This document shows, one piece after another, positions 24,127 through 36,014 of a DNA stretch of 64,000 nucleotides (the first letter of the stretch is position 1; each line of letters starts with the position of its first letter). The DNA is from Calliopsis andreniformis (lineage: Eukaryota > Arthropoda > Insecta > Hymenoptera > Andrenidae), in the NCBI RefSeq assembly GCF_051401765.1, contig NW_027480422.1, forward strand, positions 15,456,001-15,520,000. The letters are read 5' to 3'. The position numbers and the translations under genes were made by a program. Below the pieces are notes generated by a model. It did no database searches. It saw only the letters and a program-made list of their open reading frames with translations, and was not told the origin of the DNA.

Positions 24127-25980
24127 CCCGAAACGTAGAAATGACCAGTACTTTCACACTGGTTGCAGTTATTCCTGTTATAAAATGGAAAAACTCTTGC
24201 ATTTTTATTGTATTTTATGCTTCTGGCGTTGTGTTCAAAGTCCCTAACTATGCGATCTGGTGGGGCAACGCCCTACAGTTAAGCCTAGGTTGCCCGGAAC
24301 GTAGAAATGACCTTTACTTTCACGCTCTTTGCAAATATACATCATAGTCGATGGAAAAGCTGTTGTATTTATATTGTATTTTATGCTTCTGGCGTCTACT
24401 TCTTAGGCCCTAACTATTCGATCTGTTGGAACAACGCCCTAGAGTGAAGCCTAGGTTGCCCGGAACGTAGAAATGACCATTACATTCACGCTGTTGCAAT
24501 TATACATTTTATACGATGGAAAAACTGCTGTACTTATGTTGTAGTTTATTCTACTGGCGTTGAATTCTAAGTCCCTACATATTGGATCAGGTGGAGCAAC
24601 GCCCTAGAGTGGAGTCTAGGTTACCCGGAACATAGAAATGTCCCGTACTTTCACACTGGTGGCAGCATTCCTGTTATACGATGGAAAAACTGTTGCATTT
24701 TTATTGTATTTTAAGCTCCTTGCGTTGTATTCAAAGTCCCTAAATATTCGATATGGTGGAGCAACGCCCTGCAGTGTAGCCTAGCTTGCCCGGAACGTAG
24801 AAATGACCATTACCTTCACACTGTTTGCAAATATACATTTTATACCATGGAAAAGCTGTTGTATCTAATTTGTATTTTATGCTTCTGGCGCTGACTTCTT
24901 AGGTCCTAACTATTGGATCTGGTGGAGCAACGCCCAGGTGTGAAGCCTATGTTGCGCGGAACGTAGAAATGACCATAACTTTCACACTGGTTTCAATTAT
25001 TCGTTTTATACGATGGAAAAACTGTTGCATTTTTATGGTATTTTATGCTTCTGGCGTTGACTTCTTAGGCCCTAACTATTCGATCTGGTGGAGCAACTCC
25101 CTAGAGTGAAGCCTAGGTTGCCCGGAACGTAGAAATGACCATTACCTCACACTGTTTGCGATTATTCATTTTATACGATGGTAAAACTGTTGTACAAATT
25201 TCGTGTTTTATGCTTCTGGCGTTGACTTCTTAGTCCCTAGCTATTCGGTCAGGTGGAGCATCGCCCTAGGGTGAAGCCTAGGTTGCCCGGAACGTAGAAA
25301 TGACCATAACTTTCATACTGGTTGCAATTATTCGTTTTATACGATGGAAAAACTGTTGTATTTATTTTGTATTTGGTGCTTCTGGCGTTGACTTCTAAGG
25401 CCGTAGCTATTCGATGTGGTGGGACAACGCCCTGGGGTGAAGCCTAGGTAGCCGGGAACGTAGAAATGACCATAACTTTCACACTGGTTGCAATTATTCG
25501 TTATATACGATGGAAATGCTGTTGTATTTATATTGTATTTTATGCTTCTGGCGTTGACTTCTAAGGCCCTATGTATTCGATCTGGTGGAGCAATGCCTCA
25601 GAGTTAAGTCTAGGATGCCCGGAACGTAGAAATGGCCATTACTCTCCTACTGGTTGGAATTATTCGATTTATACGATGGAAAAACTGTTGTATTTGTATT
25701 GTATTTTATGTTTCTGGCGTTGACTTCTAAGGCCGCAGCTATTCGATGTGGTGGAACAACGCCCTAGAGTGAAGCCTAGGTTGCCCGGAAAGTAGAAATA
25801 ACCATTACCTTCACACTGTTTGCCATTATTTATTTTATACGATGGTAAAACTGTTGTATTCTTATTGTATTTTATGCTTCTGTAGTTGACTTCTGAGTCT
25901 CTTGCTTTTCGATCTGTTGGGGCAACGCCCTTGAGCGAAGCCTAGGTTGCCCGGAACGTAGAAATGACCTGTACTTTCAC
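24127..25980 (+). repeat. 15-monomer duplication, copy 2 (offset 2487 bp)
   Basis: This block repeats 21,640-23,490 with few differences, for example GCCTAGGTAGCC near 25,445 in place of GCCTAGGTTGCC near 22,960, and GGTTGCAATTATTCC near 25,984 in place of GGTTGCAGTTATTCC near 23,498. Its left three quarters also match 16,441-17,770 at an offset of 7686. Confidence 0.8.
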
Positions 25981-27100
25981 ACTGGTTGCAATTATTCCTG
26001 TTATACGATGGGAAAACTGTTGTACTTATGATGTATTTTATGCTTCAGACGTTGACTTCTAAGGCCGTAGCTATTCGATATGGTGGAGCAACGCCCTAGA
26101 GTGAAGCCTAGGTTGCGCCGAACGTAGAAATGACCATGCCTTTCACACTGGTTGCATTTATTCCTGTTATACGATGGAAAAACTGTTGTATTTATATTAT
26201 ATTTTATGCTTCAGCTGTTGACTTCTAAGGCCGTAGCTATTCGATATGGTGGAGCAACGCCCTAGATTGAAGCCCAGGTTGCCCGGAAAGTAGAAATGAC
26301 CATTACTTCCACACTGTTTGCAATTATTCATTTTATACGATGGAAAAACTGTTGTATTTTTATTGTATTTTATGCTTCTGGCGTTGACTTCTAAGTCCCT
26401 TGCTTTTCGATCTGGTGGAGCAACGCCATTGAGCGAAGCCTAGGTTACCCGGAACGTAGAAATGACCAGAACTTTCACACGGGTTGCAGTTATTCCTCTT
26501 ATACGATGGAAAAACTGTTGCATTTTATTGTATTTTATGCTTCTGGCGTTGAATTCTAAGTCCCTAAATATTCGATATGGTGGAGCAACGCCCCGCAGTG
26601 AAGCCTAGCTTGCCCGGAACGTAGAAATGACCATTACCTTCACACTGTTTGCAAATATACATTATATACCATGGAAAAGCTGTTGTATCTATTTTGTATT
26701 TTATGCTTCTGGCGCTGACTTCTTAGGTCCTAACTATTGGATCTGGTGGAGTAACGCCCTGCAGTGAAGCCTAGGTTGTCCGCAACGTAGAAATGACCAT
26801 TACCTTCACACTGTTTGCAAATATACATTATATACCATGGAAAAGCTGTTGTATCTATTTTGTATTTTATGCTTCTGGCGCTTACTTCTAAGGCCCTGTG
26901 TATTCGATCTCGTGGAGCAATGTCTCAGAGTTAAGTCTAGGATGCCCGGAACGTAGAAATGGTCACTACTTTCACACTGGTTGCAATTATTCGTTTTATA
27001 CGATGGAAAAACTGTTGTATTTATATTGTATTTTATGTTTCTGGCGTTGACTTCTAAGGCCGCAGCTATTCGATGTGGTGGAACGACGCCCTAGAGAGAA
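25980..27100 (+). repeat. Domain B monomers with TATGATGTATTTTATG and TATACCATGG variants
   Basis: This stretch contains a GGGAAAACTGTTGTACTTATG monomer (about 25,967), a GACCATGCCTTTC monomer, a CATTACTTCCACACTG monomer, a GACCAGAACTTTCACACGG monomer, and two TATACCATGGAAAAGCTG monomers. The same order recurs in part at about 29,281, 36,410-37,100, 38,560-39,240, 42,700-43,370, 47,340-48,010 and 49,500-50,160. It is an ancestor or relative of the 13-monomer unit that dominates the right half of domain B. Confidence 0.7.
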
Positions 27101-28765
27101 GCCTAGGTTGCCCGGAACGTAGAAATGACCTTTACTTTCACACTGTTTGCAAATATACATTATATACGATATAAAAGCTGTTGTATTTATATTGTATTTT
27201 CTGTTTCGGGCGCTGACTTCTAAGGCCCTAACTATTCGATCTGGTGGAGCAACGCCCAAGAGTGATGCCTAGGTTGCCCGGAACGTAGAAATGACCATTA
27301 CCTTCACAATGTTTGTGATTATTCATTTTATACGATGGTGAAACTGTTGTACTTATTTTGTATTTTATTCTTCTGGCGTTGAATTCTAAGTCCCGAGCTA
27401 TTCGATCTGGTGGAGCGAAGCCCTAGAATCAAGCCTAGGTTACCCGAAACGTAGAAATGACCAGTACTTTCACACTGGTTGCAGTTGTTCCTGTTATACA
27501 ATGGAAAAACTCTTGCATTTTTATTGTGTTTTATGCTTCTGGCGTTGTATTCAAAGTCCCTAACTATGCGATCTGGTGGAGCAACGCCCTACAGTTAAGC
27601 CTAGGTTGCCCGGAACGTAGAAATGACCTTTACTTTCACGCTCTTTGCAAATATACATCATAGTCGATGGAAAAGCTGTTGTATTTATATTGTATTTTAT
27701 GCTTCTGGCGTCTACTTCTTAGGCTCTAACTATTCGATCTGTTGGAACAACGCCCTAGAGTGAAGCCTAGGTTGCCCGGAACGTAGAAATGACCATTACA
27801 TTCACGCTGTTGCAATTATACATTTTATACAATGGAAAAACTGCTGTACCTATGTTGTAGTTTATTCTACTGGCGTTGAATTCTAAGTCCCTACCTATTC
27901 GATCAGGTGGAGCAACGCCCTAGAGTGGAGTCTAGGTTACCCGGAACATAGAAATGTCCCGTACTTTCACACTGGTGGCAGCTTTCCTGTTATACGATGG
28001 AAAAACTGTTGGATTTTTATTGTATTTTAAGCTTCTGGCGTTGTATTCAAAGTCCCTAAATATTCGATCTGGTGGAGCAACGCCCTGCAGTGAAGCCTAG
28101 GTTGCCCGGAACGTAGAAATGACCATTACCTACACGCTGTTGCAATTATACATTTTATACGATAGAAAAACTGTTGCATTTTTATGGTATTTTATGCTTC
28201 TGGCGTTGACTTCTTAGGCCCTAACTATTCGATCTGGTGGAGCAACTCCCTAGAGTGAAGCCTAGGTTGCCCGGAACGTAGAAATGACCATTACCTCACA
28301 CTGTTTGCGATTATTCATTTTATACGATGGTAAAACTGTTGTACAAATTTCGTGTTTTATGCTTCTGGCGTTGACTTCTTAGTCCCTAGCTATTCGGTCA
28401 GGTGGAGCATCGCCCTAGGGTGAAGCCTAGGTTGCCCGGAACGTAGAAATGACCATAACTTTCATACTGGTTGCAGTTATTCCTCTTATACGATGGAAAA
28501 ACTGTTGCATTTTTTTGTATTTTATGCTTCTGGCGTTGAATTCTAAGTCCCTAACTATGCGATCTGGTGGAGTAACGCCCTACAGTTAAGTCTAGGTTGC
28601 CCGGAACGTAGAAATGACCTTTACTTTCACACTGTTTGCAAATATACATCATAGTCGATGGAAAAGCTGTTGTATTTATATTGTATTTTATGCTTCTGGT
28701 GTAGACTTCTTTGGCCCTAGCTATTCCATCTGGAGGAACAACGACCTAGAGTGAAGCCTAGGTTG
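27100..28765 (+). repeat. 2,650-bp offset duplication, copy 1
   Basis: The marker monomer at 27,457 recurs at 30,107, and a distinctive fused monomer ending in GGCCCTAGCTATTCCATCTG at about 28,690-28,750 recurs at about 31,340-31,400. All monomers between agree in order. The offset is 2650 bp, 16 monomers. The block joins at its right end to a GTTATATACGATGGAAATG monomer at about 28,790. Confidence 0.8.
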
Positions 28766-29749
28766 CCCGGAACGTAGAAATGACCATAACTTTCACACTG
28801 GTTGCAATTATTCGTTATATACGATGGAAATGCTGTTGTATTTATATTGTATTTTATGCTTCTGGCGTTGACTTCTAAGGCCCTATGTATTCGATCTGGT
28901 GGAGCAATGCCTCAGAGTTAAGTCTAGGATGCCCGGAACGTAGAAATGGCCATTACTCTCCTACTGGTTGGAATTATTCGATTTATACGATGGAAAAACT
29001 GTTGTATTTGTATTGTATTTTATGTTTCTGGCGTTGACTTCTAAGGCCGCAGCCATTCGATGTGGTGGAACAACGCCCTAGAGTGAAGCCTAGGTTGCCC
29101 GGAAAGTAGAAATAACCATTACCTTCACACTGTTTGCCATTATTTATTTTATACGATGGTAAAACTGTTGTATTCTTATTGTATTTTATGCTTCTGTAGT
29201 TGACTTCTGAGTCTCTTGCTTTTCGAACTGTTGGGGCAACGCCCTTGAGCGAAGCCTAGGTTGCCCGGAACGTAGAAATGACCTGTACTTTCACACTGGT
29301 TGCAATTATTCCTGTTATACGATGGGAAAACTGTTGTACTTATGATGTATTTTATGCTTCAGACGTTGACTTCTAAGGCCGTAGCTATTCGATATGGTGG
29401 AGCAACGCCATTGAGCGAAGCCTAGGTTACCCGGAACGTAGAAATGACCAGAACTTTCACACGGGTTGCAGTTATTCCTCTTATACGATGGAAAAACTGT
29501 TGCATTTTATTGTATTTTATGCTTCTGGCGTTGAATTCTAAGTCCCTAACTATGCGATCTGGTGGAGTAACGCCCTACAGTTAAGTCTAGGTTGCCCGGA
29601 ACGTAGAAATGACCTTTACTTTCACACTGTTTGCAAATATACATTATATACGATGGAAAATCTGTTGTATTTATATTGTATTTTATGCTTCTGGCGTTGA
29701 CTTCTTAGGCCCTAACTATTCGATCTGGTGGAACGACGCCCTAGAGTGA
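28766..29749 (+). repeat. Domain B link, partial copy of 25,450-26,600
   Basis: The GTTATATACGATGGAAATG, GGCCATTACTCTCC, TTTGCCATTATTTATTTTA and GGGAAAACTGTTGTAC monomers follow the order seen from about 25,456 (offset about 3314 bp, 20 monomers). The GACCAGAACTTTCACACGG monomer follows directly at about 29,447, so two intervening monomers seen at about 26,130-26,450 are absent. Confidence 0.7.
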
Positions 29750-31415
29750 AGCCTAGGTTGCCCGGAACGTAGAAATGACCTTTACTTTCACACTGTTTGC
29801 AAATATACATTATATACGATATAAAAGCTGTTGTATTTATATTGTATTTTAAGTTTCGGGCGCTGACTTCTAAGGCCCTAACTATTCGATCTGGTGGAGC
29901 AACGCCCAAGAGTGATGCCTAGGTTGCCCGGAACGTAGAAATGACCATTACCTTCACACTGTTTGTGATTATTCATTTTATACGATGGTAAAACTGTTGT
30001 ACTTATTTTGTATTTTATTCTTCTGGCGTTGAATTCTAAGTCCCGAGCTATTCGATCTGGTGGAGCGAAGCCCTAGAATGAAGCCTAGGTTACCCGAAAC
30101 GTAGAAATGACCAGTACTTTGACACTGGTTGCAGTTGTTCCTGTTATACAATGGAAAAACTCTTGCATTTTTATTGTATTTTATGCTTCTGGCGTTGTAT
30201 TCAAAGTCCCTAACTATGCGATCTGGTGGAGCAACGCCCTACAGTTAAGCCTAGGTTGCCCGGAACGTAGAAATGACCTTTACTTTCACGCTCTTTGCAA
30301 ATATACATCATAGTCGATGGAAAAGCTGTTGTATTTATATTGTATTTTATGCTTCTGGCGTCTACTTCTTAGGCTCTAACTATTCGATCTGTTGGAACAA
30401 CGCCCTAGAGTGAAGCCTAGGTTGCCCGGAACGTAGAAATGACCGTTACATTCACGCTGTTGCAATTATACATTTTATACAATGGAAAAACTGCTGTACC
30501 TATGTTGTAGTTTATTCTACTGGCGTTGAATTCTAAGTCCCTACCTATTCGATCAGGTGGAGCAACGCCCTAGAGTGGAGTCTAGGTTACCCGGAACATA
30601 GAAATGTCCCGTACTTTCACACTGGTGGCAGCTTTCCTGTTATACGATGGAAAAACTGTTGGATTTTTATTGTATTTTAAGCTTCTGGCGTTGTATTCAA
30701 AGTCCCTAAATATTCGATCTGGTGGAGCAACGCCCTGCAGTGAAGCCTAGGTTGCCCGGAACGTAGAAATGACCATTACCTACACGCTGTTGCAATTATA
30801 CATTTTATACGATAGAAAAACTGTTGCATTTTTATGGTATTTTATGCTTCTGGCGTTGACTTCTTAGGCCCTAACTATTCGATCTGGTGGAGCAACTCCC
30901 TAGAGTGAAGCCTAGGTTGCCCGGAACGTAGAAATGACCATTACCTCACACTGTTTGCGATTATTCATTTTATACGATGGTAAAACTGTTGTACAAATTT
31001 CGTGTTTTATGCTTCTGGCGTTGACTTCTTAGTCCCTAGCTATTCGGTCAGGTGGAGCATCGCCCTAGGGTGAAGCCTAGGTTGCCCGGAACGTAGAAAT
31101 GACCATAACTTTCATACTGGTTGCAGTTATTCCTCTTATACGATGGAAAAACTGTTGCATTTTTTTGTATTTTATGCTTCTGGCGTTGAATTCTAAGTCC
31201 CTAACTATGCGATCTGGTGGAGTAACGCCCTACAGTTAAGTCTAGGTTGCCCGGAACGTAGAAATGACCTTTACTTTCACACTGTTTGCAAATATACATC
31301 ATAGTCGATGGAAAAGCTGTTGTATTTATATTGTATTTTATGCTTCTGGTGTAGACTTCTTTGGCCCTAGCTATTCCATCTGGAGGAACAACGACCTAGA
31401 GTGAAGCCTAGGTTG
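29750..31415 (+). repeat. 2,650-bp offset duplication, copy 2
   Basis: This block matches 27,100-28,765 throughout, including the rare CCTACCTATTCGATCAGG, GGCAGCTTTCCTG and GCATTTTTTTGTATTTTATG variants and the same fused monomer at its right end. Small differences are present, such as GTACTTTGACACTGG at about 30,114. At about 31,436 it joins an A-type monomer instead of the GTTATATACG monomer. Confidence 0.8.
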
Positions 31416-34300
31416 CCCGGAACGTAGAAATGACCATCACTTTCACACTGGTTGCAATTATTCTTGTTATACAATGGAAAAACTGTTGTATTTATTTTGT
31501 ATTTTATGCCTCTGGCGTTGACTCCTAAGGCCGTAGCTATTCGATGTGGTGGAGCAACGCACTAGAGTGAAGCCTAGGTTGCCCGGAACGTAGAAATGAC
31601 CATTACCTTCAGGCATGTTGCAATTGTTCCTGTTATACGATGAAAGAACTGTTGTATTTTTATTGTGTTTTATGCGTCTGGAGTTGTTTTCGAAGTCCCT
31701 AACTATTCGACCTGGTGGAGCAACGCCCTAGAGTGAAGCCTAGGTTGCACGGAACGTAGAAATGCCCATTACTTTCACACTGGTTGTAATTATTCCTGTT
31801 ATACGATGGAATAACTGTTGTATTTATATTTTATTTTATGCTTCTTGCGTTGACTTCTCAGGACCTAGCTATTCGATCTGGTGGTGCAACTCTCTAGAGT
31901 GAAGCCTAGGTTGCCCGCAACGTAGAAATGACCATCACTTTCACACTGGTTGCAATTATTCTTGTTATACAATGGAAAAACTGTTGTATTTATTTTGTAT
32001 TTTATGCCTCTGGCGTTGACTCCTAAGGCCGTAGCTATTCGATGTGGTGGAGCAACGCACTAGAGTGAAGCCTAGGTTGCCCGGAACGTAGAAATGACCA
32101 TTACCTTCAGGCATGTTGCAATTGTTCCTGTTATACGATGAAAGAACTGTTGTATTTTTATTGTGTTTTATGCGTCTGGAGTTGTTTTCGAAGTCCCTAA
32201 CTATTCGACCTGGTGGAGCAACGCCCTAGAGTGAAGCCTAGGTTGCCCGGAATGTAGAAATGACCATCACGTTCAGACTGGTTGCAATTATTCTTGTTAT
32301 ACGATGGAAAAACTGTTGTATTTATATTATATTTTATGCTTCAGCCGTCGACTTCTAAGTCCCTAGCTATTCGATCTGGTGGAGCAACGCCCTAGAGTGA
32401 AGCCTAGGTTGCCCGGAACGTAGAAATGCCCACTACTTCCACACTGTTTGCAATTATTCATATTATACAGTGGAAAAACTGTTGTATCTATTTTGTATTT
32501 TATGCTTCTGGCGCTGACCTCTTAGGTCCTAACTATTGGATCTGGTGGAGCAACGCCCTTGAGCGAAGCCCAGGATGCCCGGAACGTAGAAATGACCATA
32601 ACTTTCTTACTGATTGCAATTATTCGTATTATACAATGGAAAATCTGTTGTATTTATATTGTATTTTAACCTTCTGGCGTTGACTTCTAAGGCCGTAGCT
32701 ATTCGATGTGGTGCAGCGACGCCCTGGAGTGAAGCCTAGGTTGCCCTGATCTTTGAAATGACCATATCTTTCATACTGGTTGCAATTATTCCTGTTTTAC
32801 GATGGAAAAACTGTTGTATCTCTATTGTATTTTATGCTTCTGGCGTTGACTTCTTAGGCCCTAACTATTCGATCTGGTGGAGCAACGCCATAGAGAGAAG
32901 CCTAGATTTCCGGAACGTAGAAATGACCATTACCTTCAGGCATGTTGCAATTGTTCCTGTTATACGATGAAAGAACTGTTGTATTTTTATTGTGTTTTAT
33001 GCGTCTGGAGTTGTTTTCGAAGTCCCTAACTATTCGACCTGGTGGACCAACGCCCTAGAGTGAAGCCTAGGTTGAACGGTACGTAGAAATGCCCATTACT
33101 TTCACACTGGTTGTAATTATTCCTGTTATACGATGGAATAACTGTTGTATTTATATTTTATTTTATGCTTCTTGCGTTGACTTCTCAGGACCTAGCTATT
33201 CGATCTGGTGGTGCAACTCTCTAGAGTGAAGCCTAGGTTGCCCGGAACTTAGAAGTGGCCATCACCTTCACTCTGGTTGCTATTACTCCTGTTATACGGT
33301 GGAAAAACTGTTGTATTTTTATTGTATTTTATGCTTCGGGCGTTGACTTCTAAGGCCGTAGCTATTCGATCTGGTAGTGCAACGCCCTAGAGTTAAGTCT
33401 AGGATGCCCGGAACGTAGAAATGGCCATTGCTTTCACACTGGTTGCACTTATTCGTATGATACGATGGAAAAGCTGTTGTACATATATCGTATTTTATGC
33501 TTCTGGCGTTGACATCTTAGGACCTAACAATTCGACCTGGTGGAGCAACGCCCTAGGGTGAAGCTCAGGTTGCCCGGAACGTAGAAATGACCATCACTTT
33601 CACACTGGTTGCAATTATTCCTGTTATGCAATGGAAAAACTGTTGGATTTATATTGTATTTTATGCTTCTGGTGTAGACTTCTTTGGCCCTAGCTATTCG
33701 ATCTGGAGGAACAACGCCCTAGAGTGAAGCCTAGGTTGCCCGGAACGTAGAAATGACCATCACTTTCACACTGGTTGCAATTATTCTTGTTATACAATGG
33801 AAAAACTGTTGTATTTATTTTGTATTTTATGCCTCTGGCGTTGACTCCTAAGGCCGTAGCTATTCGATGTGGTGGAGCAACGCTCTAGAGTGAAGCCTAG
33901 GTTGCCCGGAACGTAGAAATGACCATGTCTTTCACACTAGTTGCAATTATTCCTGTTATACGTCGGAAAAACTGTTGTATTTCTATTGTATTTTATGTTT
34001 CTGGCGTTGACTTCTTAGGCCCTAACTATCTGATCTGGTGGAGCAACGCCCTAGAGAGAAGCCTAGATTGCCCGGAAAGTAGAAATGACCATAACCATCA
34101 GACTGGTTGCAATTATTCGTTTTATACGATGGAAAAACCTTTGTATTTTTATTTTATTTTACGCTCCTAGCGTTGACTTCTAAGTCCCTAGCTATTCGAT
34201 CTGGTGGAGCAACGCCCTAGAGTGAAGCCTAGGTTGCCCGGGACGTAGAAATGACCATCACCTTCACTCTGGTTGCAATTATTCCTTCTATACGATGGAA
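31416..34300 (+). repeat. A-type island 2 inside domain B
   Basis: The monomer order is that of domain A. The ATTCTTGTTATACAATGG and CTTCAGGCATG pair occurs twice with a three-monomer (498-bp) offset (31,611 and 32,109). Monomers at 32,426 and 32,758 correspond to 9488 and 9820. The AGAGTTAAGTCTAGGATG junction at 33,389 corresponds to 6,469. The block at 33,919 to about 34,280 matches 17,946 to about 18,310 (offset 15,973). It ends at about 34,290 in a hybrid monomer whose right part is B-type (AAAGCTGTTGTATTTATATTG then GGCGTCTACTTC). Confidence 0.8.
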
Positions 34301-36014
34301 AAGCTGTTGTATTTATATTGTATTTTATGCTTCTGGCGTCTACTTCTTAGGCCCTAACTATTCGATCTGTTGGAACAACGCCCTAGAGTGAAGCCTAGGT
34401 TGCCCGGAACGTAGAAATGACCATTACATTCACGCTGTTTGTGATTATTCATTTTATACGGTGGTAAAACTGTTGTACTTATTTTGTATTTTATTCTTCT
34501 CGCGTTGAATTCTAAGTCCCGAGCTATTCGATCTGGTGGAGCGAAGCCCTAGAATGAAGCCTAGGTTACCCGAAACGTAGAAATGACCAGTACTTTCACA
34601 CTGGTTGCAGTTGTTCCTGTTATACAATGGAAAAACTCTTGCATTTTTATTGTATTTTATGCTTCTGGCGTTGTATTCAATGTCCCTAACTATGCGATCT
34701 GGTGGAGCAACGCCCTACAGTTAAGCCTAGGTTGCCCGGAACGTAGAAATGACCTTTACTTTCACGCTATTTGCAAATATACATCATAGTCGATGGAAAA
34801 GCTGTTGTATTTATATTGTATTTTATGCTTCTGGCGTCTACTTCTTAGGCTCTAACTATTCGATCTGTTGGAACAACGCCCTAGAGTGAAGCCTAGGTTG
34901 CCCGGAACGTAGAAATGACCGTTACATTCACGCTGTTGCAATTATACATTTTATACAATGCAAAAACTGCTGTACTTATGTTGTAGTTTATTCTACTGGC
35001 GTTGAATTCTAAGTCCCTACCTATTCTATCAGGTGGAGCAACGCCCTAGAGTGGAGTCTAGGTTACCCGGAACATAGAAATGTCCCGTACTTTCACACTG
35101 GTGGCAGCTTTCCTGTTATACGATGGAAAAACTGTTGCATTTTTATTGTATTTTAAGCTTCTGGCGTTGTATTCAAAGTCCCTAAATATTCGATATGGTG
35201 GAGCAACGCCCTGCAGTGAAGCCTAGCTTGCCCGGAACGTAGAAATGACCATTACCTTCACACTGTTTGCAAATATACATTATATACCATGGAAAAGCTG
35301 TTGTATCTAATTTGTATTTTATGCTCCTGGCGCTGACTTCTTAGGTCCTAACTATTGGATCTGGTGGAGCAACGCACAGGTGTGAAGCCTATGTTGCGCG
35401 GAACGTAGAAATGACCATAACTTTCACACTGGTTTCAATTATTCGTTTTATACGATGGAAAAACTGTTGCATTTTTATGGTATTTTATGCTTCTGGCGTT
35501 GACTTCTTAGGCCCTAACTATTCGATCTGGTGGAGCAACTCCCTAGAGTGAAGCCTAGGTTGCCCGGAACGTAGAAATGACCATTACCTCACACTGTTTG
35601 CGATTATTCATTTTATACGATGGTAAAACTGTTGTACAAATATCGTGTTTTATGCTTCTGGCGTTGACTTCTTAGTCCCTAGCTATTCGGTCAGGTGGAG
35701 CATCGCCCTAGGGTGAAGCCTAGGTTGCCCGGAACGTAGAAATGACCATAACTTTCATACTGGTTGCAATTATTCGTTTTATACGATGGAAAAACTGTTG
35801 TATTTATTTTCTATTTGGTGCTTCTGGCGTTGACTTCTAAGGCCGTAGCTATTCGATGTGGTGGGACAACGCCCTGGGGTGAAGCCTAGGTTGCCGGGAA
35901 CGTAGAAATGACCGTAACTTTCACACTGGTTGCAATTATTCGTTATATATGATGGAAATGCTGTTGTATTTATATTGTATTTTATGCTTCTGGCGTTGAC
36001 TTCTAAGGCCCTAT
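34301..36014 (+). repeat. Domain B block between A-type island 2 and the 66-monomer unit
   Basis: The marker monomer at 34,583 is followed by the GCTATTTGCAAATATACATC, CCGTTACATTCACGCTG and GTCCCGTACTTTC monomers. From about 35,240 to 36,010 the order matches about 16,790-17,760 and 24,480-25,460 (TATACCATGG, GGTTTCAATTATTCG, TTACCTCACACTG, TTTGGTGCTTCTGG monomers). It ends in the GTTATATATGATGGAAATG monomer. Confidence 0.7.

Noticed and set aside
28501..28525. Homopolymer tract GCATTTTTTTGTATTTT as a possible insertion or terminator
   Set aside because: It is a small deletion variant of the usual GCATTTTTATTGTATTTT and recurs in other copies of the same monomer (about 31,160, 36,963, 39,120).
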